Of a stretch of 64,000 nt of DNA, positions 60,546-64,000 are shown piece after piece (positions within the stretch are counted from its first letter, which is position 1; every line of letters starts with the position of its first letter). The stretch comes from Sphingobacterium athyrii (lineage in GTDB: Bacteria; Bacteroidota; Bacteroidia; Sphingobacteriales; Sphingobacteriaceae): contig NZ_QCXX01000004.1 of assembly GCF_003071065.1 (NCBI RefSeq), positions 682,614-746,613 of the forward strand. The letters run 5' to 3'. A program made the translations under genes and the position numbers. The notes under the pieces are model-generated. The model was not told the origin of the DNA. It worked only from the letters and a program-made list of their open reading frames with translations, and did not search any database.

Positions 60546-63500
60546 TTAGAATTGAACATTTAGCCCCAATGAGAATGTTCTTGCTACCGGATAAGGGTAG
60601 GCAATATTTGTTGATGTGGGGTTTCCTGTCGTCGAACTGACACTTAATGCTTCTACATTGTACCCCTTTATTTTGGAGAACGTATAGATATTGCGTGCAT
60701 TGATAAATGCCCTGACGGACGAAAGATTCAATCGTTCTAGAAAATCGCCTTCAAAGGTATAGCCCAAGCTGAGGTCGCGAATCCGCCAATACGCTGAATT
60801 GATGTAATACGTATGGTTATTGACAGGTGTGTAACCCGGTGACGGTATATCTGTGTTTGGGTTCTCTGGTGTCCAGTAAGGCATATCAGCGAGATAATTT
60901 GCGCCATTATTGGGTAGGAAACGCTCGATATTTTTAAAGTCGTCCACTTTTGTGCCGCCAAAAGCACCGTTCATAAATATAGAAAGGGAGAAATTTTTGT
61001 AGGTAAAATCATTCCCAATACCGAGGGTATAAGGTGAAATTTTATTCCCCATGACGGTACGGTCGCTGGCATCGATTTTACCATCGTTATTTAAATCAGC
61101 TAGTTTAGCATCGCCTGGTTTTGCTTTTGGTTGATAAGAGTTGGTGATATCCTCACCTTCCTGCCATACCCCGATTACTTTGTAATCATAAAAAATGCGT
61201 ATTGGTTTGCCAATAAGCCAGGCATTGGTCAAATCATCCTTTCCATCTGCCCGCAATTTCGTTATCTTATTGTTGTTGTATGCAAAATTAACCGTTGTAT
61301 TCCATTGGAAATTGTCATTTTTGATGGTAACGGCGTTCAAAGTGACTTCAAATCCCTTGTTGGAGGTTTCACCAATATTATTCAAAATGGTATTATAGCC
61401 ATTCATCACCGGAACTTGCTCGCTCAGCAAAAGATCTGTTGTTTTGGAAGTATAGTAGTCAATTGTTCCAGAAAGACGATTTTTAAGAATGCCAAAATCC
61501 AAACCTGCGTTTAAGGAGGATGTCGTTTCCCAAGTCAGGTTGCTTCCTCGTCCATTGAAATTCATCACTAGTCCTTTTACGGGGTCTAGTCCATAGATAT
61601 AATCCACATTGGTCAACCGGTCATAGGTTTGATAAGGAGATACGGCTTGGTTTCCGTTTTTACCATAAGAAACCCGTAGTTTTAACTGATCAAAGTAATC
61701 TTGGACGTTCCCCTCTTTGGAGATTACCCATGCTCCGGCAATCGAAGGAAAGAAGGCATACCTGTTATCAACAGAAAAAGCGCTATAACCGTCCGAACGA
61801 CCGGTTAATGTCAATAGATAACGATCTTTGAAGGAGTAGTTGATCCGTCCCATATAAGAGATCATCGCTGTATTCTCAAGCTTGGATTCCAATTTCAGAT
61901 TTTTGGAAGCTGAAGCCATATTGTTGTACCCGGCATCGGAAACGAAATCATCGCCGGTCATTTTAGACGTTTTGAAGTTGGTCTTTTGTGAGGAATAAAG
62001 TCCGACCACATTAATTTTATGATCGCCAAAAGTCCGGTCATAAGTCAGTAAATTCTCCCAGGTCCAGTCCCAAAAATGTTCATTATAAATCTCTCCCCGA
62101 CCATTTACACCGCGTCCTGTCAACGTATTTGATCCATAATAGGAGTTTTCATTGATATTTCTGTAGTTCGTGCCGAATGTTGACTTGAAGCTTAACCCTT
62201 CAATTGGAAGTTTGACATCTAACCAGGAGTTTGCATATACAGTCCGTCGTGTATTGTCCCATTGACCATTTTCATCGGCGAAAGGGTGACCCCATAATGT
62301 TTGGGCATACATCGGATACGTCTCCGCTACACCGTTTTCATTCCGGTTTTTGCTATAGGGGGATAGTTTTACCACGCTTTCCAGGTTGGGTTGTACACCA
62401 TCACGATTGCCTTGTGATGCTTGCATGGTCATTCCCAATTTTAACCATGAATTTAGGCTTTGATTGAGATTTAAGTTGACATTGTAGCGTTCGTATGGTG
62501 TGTTTTTGACCACGCCATCTTGATTGAGATAGCTTACTGATGCATAGTAATCAGATTTGTCAGTTCCGCCCGAAAAACTGAGCTGATGTTCGTGAATGGG
62601 AGCCGCATTGTTAAAGGCTTCATTTTGCCAATTGACTTCTTCGCCTTTTTTATACTGTTCCAGTACATTCGCAAAAAGGTAGTTTTCGGGATTAAGCGCA
62701 TCACCAGTTTTACCTTTAGCGGCTTGATAGTCGCGCATAAATTGAATGTATTGTGGGCCATTCATCAATTTCAGACGACGTTCTACACTCTGTAGCCCAA
62801 AATAACCATTGTAATTGATGCGCGCTTTTCCAGCGGCACCTTTTTTGGAGGTGATCAAAATGACCCCGTTTGCCGCACGTGATCCATAAATGGCCGTGGA
62901 AGAGGCGTCTTTTAATACAGAAATACTCGCAATGGTATTGGAGGAAATATCACCCAATGAGCCGCTGAAAGGGATTCCATCTAAGATGATCAAGGGATTA
63001 TTGGAAGCAGATATGGAGTTTTCGCCACGTATATTGATCGCTGCGGTTTCCCCGGGTTTAGCATTTCCAGAATTGATTGCTAGACCGGAAATCTTGCCCT
63101 GCAGTTTGTCCACGATGTTTGGCGAATTGATCCGCTCGAGGGATTTGGCCTCCACTGTAGCGACACTCCCTGTCAGGTCACTTTTTTTCTGTTTACCGTA
63201 ACCAACAACGACAACCTCGTCCAACATGTCCTCAGATTTTGTCAGTGTAACTTGAGTTGTTTGGGATACAGGTAACTCCCGTGCAATAAATCCGATTGAA
63301 TTAAAGACTAATGTAGCATTTTTTGATGTGACTGTCAGCGTAAATACCCCATCTTGACCAGTGGTGGTTGCTACTGTTGTTCCCTTTTGTTGTACGGTAA
63401 CCCCGCTGACAGGCTTTCCGGTTTCATCCACCACCTTTCCAGAAACGGATTGTTGTTGGACGACTTGGACAATGGCTGTCTTCGCATTATTAGGGAGCGC

Positions 63501-63575
63501 TGCAACATAACAAGGTGCTGCTACTGAAAGAATTGTTAAGGGCGTCAGTAGAATGAAATGACTCTTTTTGACCAT
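60546..63575 (-). CDS. SusC/RagA family TonB-linked outer membrane protein
   Basis: TonB-dependent importer of 1009 aa from the chosen start. Signal peptide near residues 1-28, one carboxypeptidase-like regulatory domain (about residues 40-120, SVSGKVVDETGKPVSGVTVQ), TonB-box-like DEVVVVGYG, plug with AIYGSRAANGVILITSKKG and barrel ending TFSLGLNVQF. No STN domain and no neighbouring sigma/FecR pair, so it is probably controlled by a DNA-binding regulator acting at the inverted repeat 63676-63714. The frame extends to 63668, but the ATG at 63575 (MVKKSHFILLTPL) starts at a good signal peptide. SusD follows. Confidence 0.95.
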   Translation of the reverse strand: MVKKSHFILLTPLTILSVAAPCYVAALPNNAKTAIVQVVQQQSVSGKVVDETGKPVSGVTVQQKGTTVATTTGQDGVFTLTVTSKNATLVFNSIGFIARELPVSQTTQVTLTKSEDMLDEVVVVGYGKQKKSDLTGSVATVEAKSLERINSPNIVDKLQGKISGLAINSGNAKPGETAAINIRGENSISASNNPLIILDGIPFSGSLGDISSNTIASISVLKDASSTAIYGSRAANGVILITSKKGAAGKARINYNGYFGLQSVERRLKLMNGPQYIQFMRDYQAAKGKTGDALNPENYLFANVLEQYKKGEEVNWQNEAFNNAAPIHEHQLSFSGGTDKSDYYASVSYLNQDGVVKNTPYERYNVNLNLNQSLNSWLKLGMTMQASQGNRDGVQPNLESVVKLSPYSKNRNENGVAETYPMYAQTLWGHPFADENGQWDNTRRTVYANSWLDVKLPIEGLSFKSTFGTNYRNINENSYYGSNTLTGRGVNGRGEIYNEHFWDWTWENLLTYDRTFGDHKINVVGLYSSQKTNFKTSKMTGDDFVSDAGYNNMASASKNLKLESKLENTAMISYMGRINYSFKDRYLLTLTGRSDGYSAFSVDNRYAFFPSIAGAWVISKEGNVQDYFDQLKLRVSYGKNGNQAVSPYQTYDRLTNVDYIYGLDPVKGLVMNFNGRGSNLTWETTSSLNAGLDFGILKNRLSGTIDYYTSKTTDLLLSEQVPVMNGYNTILNNIGETSNKGFEVTLNAVTIKNDNFQWNTTVNFAYNNNKITKLRADGKDDLTNAWLIGKPIRIFYDYKVIGVWQEGEDITNSYQPKAKPGDAKLADLNNDGKIDASDRTVMGNKISPYTLGIGNDFTYKNFSLSIFMNGAFGGTKVDDFKNIERFLPNNGANYLADMPYWTPENPNTDIPSPGYTPVNNHTYYINSAYWRIRDLSLGYTFEGDFLERLNLSSVRAFINARNIYTFSKIKGYNVEALSVSSTTGNPTSTNIAYPYPVARTFSLGLNVQF

Positions 63576-63667
63576 AGTGTGTAATTTAGATTCGCTAGTT
63601 TTAATGGCGGCAAGTATAAAGAAATTCGGTGGAGTGATTTCTTTGCTGAGCTGAACAAACGATTGCA

Positions 63668-63695
63668 CGAACTACGAAAACGTTATAGAAATTCA
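63668..63695 (-). promoter_or_regulatory. Candidate promoter of the fourth susCD pair
   Basis: On the minus strand, TTG followed by 19 bases and TAGTTCG (63674-63668), close to TAnnTTTG. It lies within and just downstream of the inverted repeat operator, about 90 bases before the ATG at 63575. Confidence 0.4.
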
Positions 63696-63714
63696 ACTTT
63701 GTAATAACGTTTTC
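63676..63714. promoter_or_regulatory. Inverted-repeat operator upstream of the fourth susCD pair
   Basis: Two perfect 11-bp arms (63676-63686, GAAAACGTTAT, and 63704-63714, its reverse complement) separated by 17 bases, with an AACGTT core in each arm. Such sites are typical for helix-turn-helix regulators; the AACGTT core recalls LacI-family operators. The repeat overlaps the candidate -33 and -7 elements. The region 63715-63931 holds no gene. Confidence 0.6.
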
Positions 63715-63931
63715 ACCAACAAATGGGGGCGCTGACTGATGTTTTTAAATGAATTAAGCGGCCTAAAACTCGTTTTTCTGATCTTTTTTTAGTATTTTGG
63801 GGTAATCTGCTTGTTCATGTCCCCTGCTGTCGCGCGGAGAGGATTCGTTTAAGATTGAATTTTTGGTTAAATTTGTTTTTGATAAAACGGCACTTTGCTG
63901 TTATTATGGGTATTTATTTAAATAGAAGATT

Positions 63932-64000
63932 ATGTCTATTGTAAGAGAGTCCGATCTGATTGGAATTGGAAAGAAATTTCAAATTGAAACTGATGCGGGA
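63932..64000 (+). CDS. Cation/proton antiporter regulatory subunit, KhtT-like (3' partial)
   Basis: The first 23 codons of a gene cut by the right edge: MSIVRESDLIGIGKKFQIET and then DAG. This matches the conserved N-terminus of TrkA-C-type regulatory subunits (KhtT/AmhM group) that control CPA2 K+/H+ antiporters, usually encoded directly upstream of the antiporter. The start codon is the first ATG after the divergent operator region. Only the N-terminus is visible, so the call rests on a short match. Confidence 0.7.
   Translation, partial: MSIVRESDLIGIGKKFQIETDAG

Noticed and set aside
1..64000. CRISPR arrays, tRNA or rRNA genes
   Set aside because: No regularly spaced repeats and no cloverleaf or rRNA signatures were seen on reading the window; a dedicated scan was not possible here.

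Overview
The window looks like chromosome from a Sphingobacteriaceae member of the Bacteroidota, probably Sphingobacterium or a close relative. The evidence is four SusC/SusD outer-membrane importer pairs, a sigma/FecR/SusC trans-envelope regulatory set, promoter -7 elements of the Bacteroidota type (TAnnTTTG), moderate-to-low G+C and typical gene content (RecJ, LptB, GH3-like, SurA-like). The genus is an inference from protein character; no rRNA is present.

Layout. 1-4827: SusC (5' end outside the window) and SusD. 4997-7786: der and cysS. 7948-11767: a secreted tandem NTF2-like protein, a SurA-like chaperone/PPIase and a secreted lactonase-fold protein. 11906-17702: a complete seven-gene Mrp-type Na+/H+ antiporter operon (A to G, minus strand). 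18120-27497: a regulated import locus made of ECF sigma factor, FecR anti-sigma factor, SusC with an STN signalling domain, SusD, a zinc metallohydrolase lipoprotein and a DUF4302 lipoprotein. 27500-34700: a gene-poor accessory stretch with small membrane proteins, an orphan YefM-like antitoxin whose toxin is missing, decayed sequence, a two-copy structured repeat, a DnaA-box-like element and an IS110-family transposase. 34706-39714: a third SusC/SusD pair whose SusC has a duplicated N-terminal domain. 39826-40490: a small ORF and a frameshifted nucleotidyltransferase. 40637-58840: a TonB-C protein and then mostly housekeeping genes (acs, UbiA-like, 2-hydroxyacid dehydrogenase, FAD monooxygenase, ksgA, pdxA, cca, miaA, ilvE, GH3-like, lptB, recJ, MBL-fold). 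58910-63575: a fourth SusC/SusD pair with a strong inverted-repeat operator upstream. 63932-64000: the start of a TrkA-C-type cation/proton antiporter regulator.

How it fits together. The four Sus-type loci are nutrient importers energised by TonB; only the second carries its own sigma/anti-sigma switch and the STN domain that fits it. The Mrp operon and the KhtT-like gene point to Na+/K+ and pH homeostasis. The most unusual material lies at 27.5-40.5 kb, where mobile DNA, toxin-antitoxin remnants, repeated RNA-like hairpins and two copies of a DnaA-box-like motif cluster together. No CRISPR array, rRNA, tRNA or prophage was seen.
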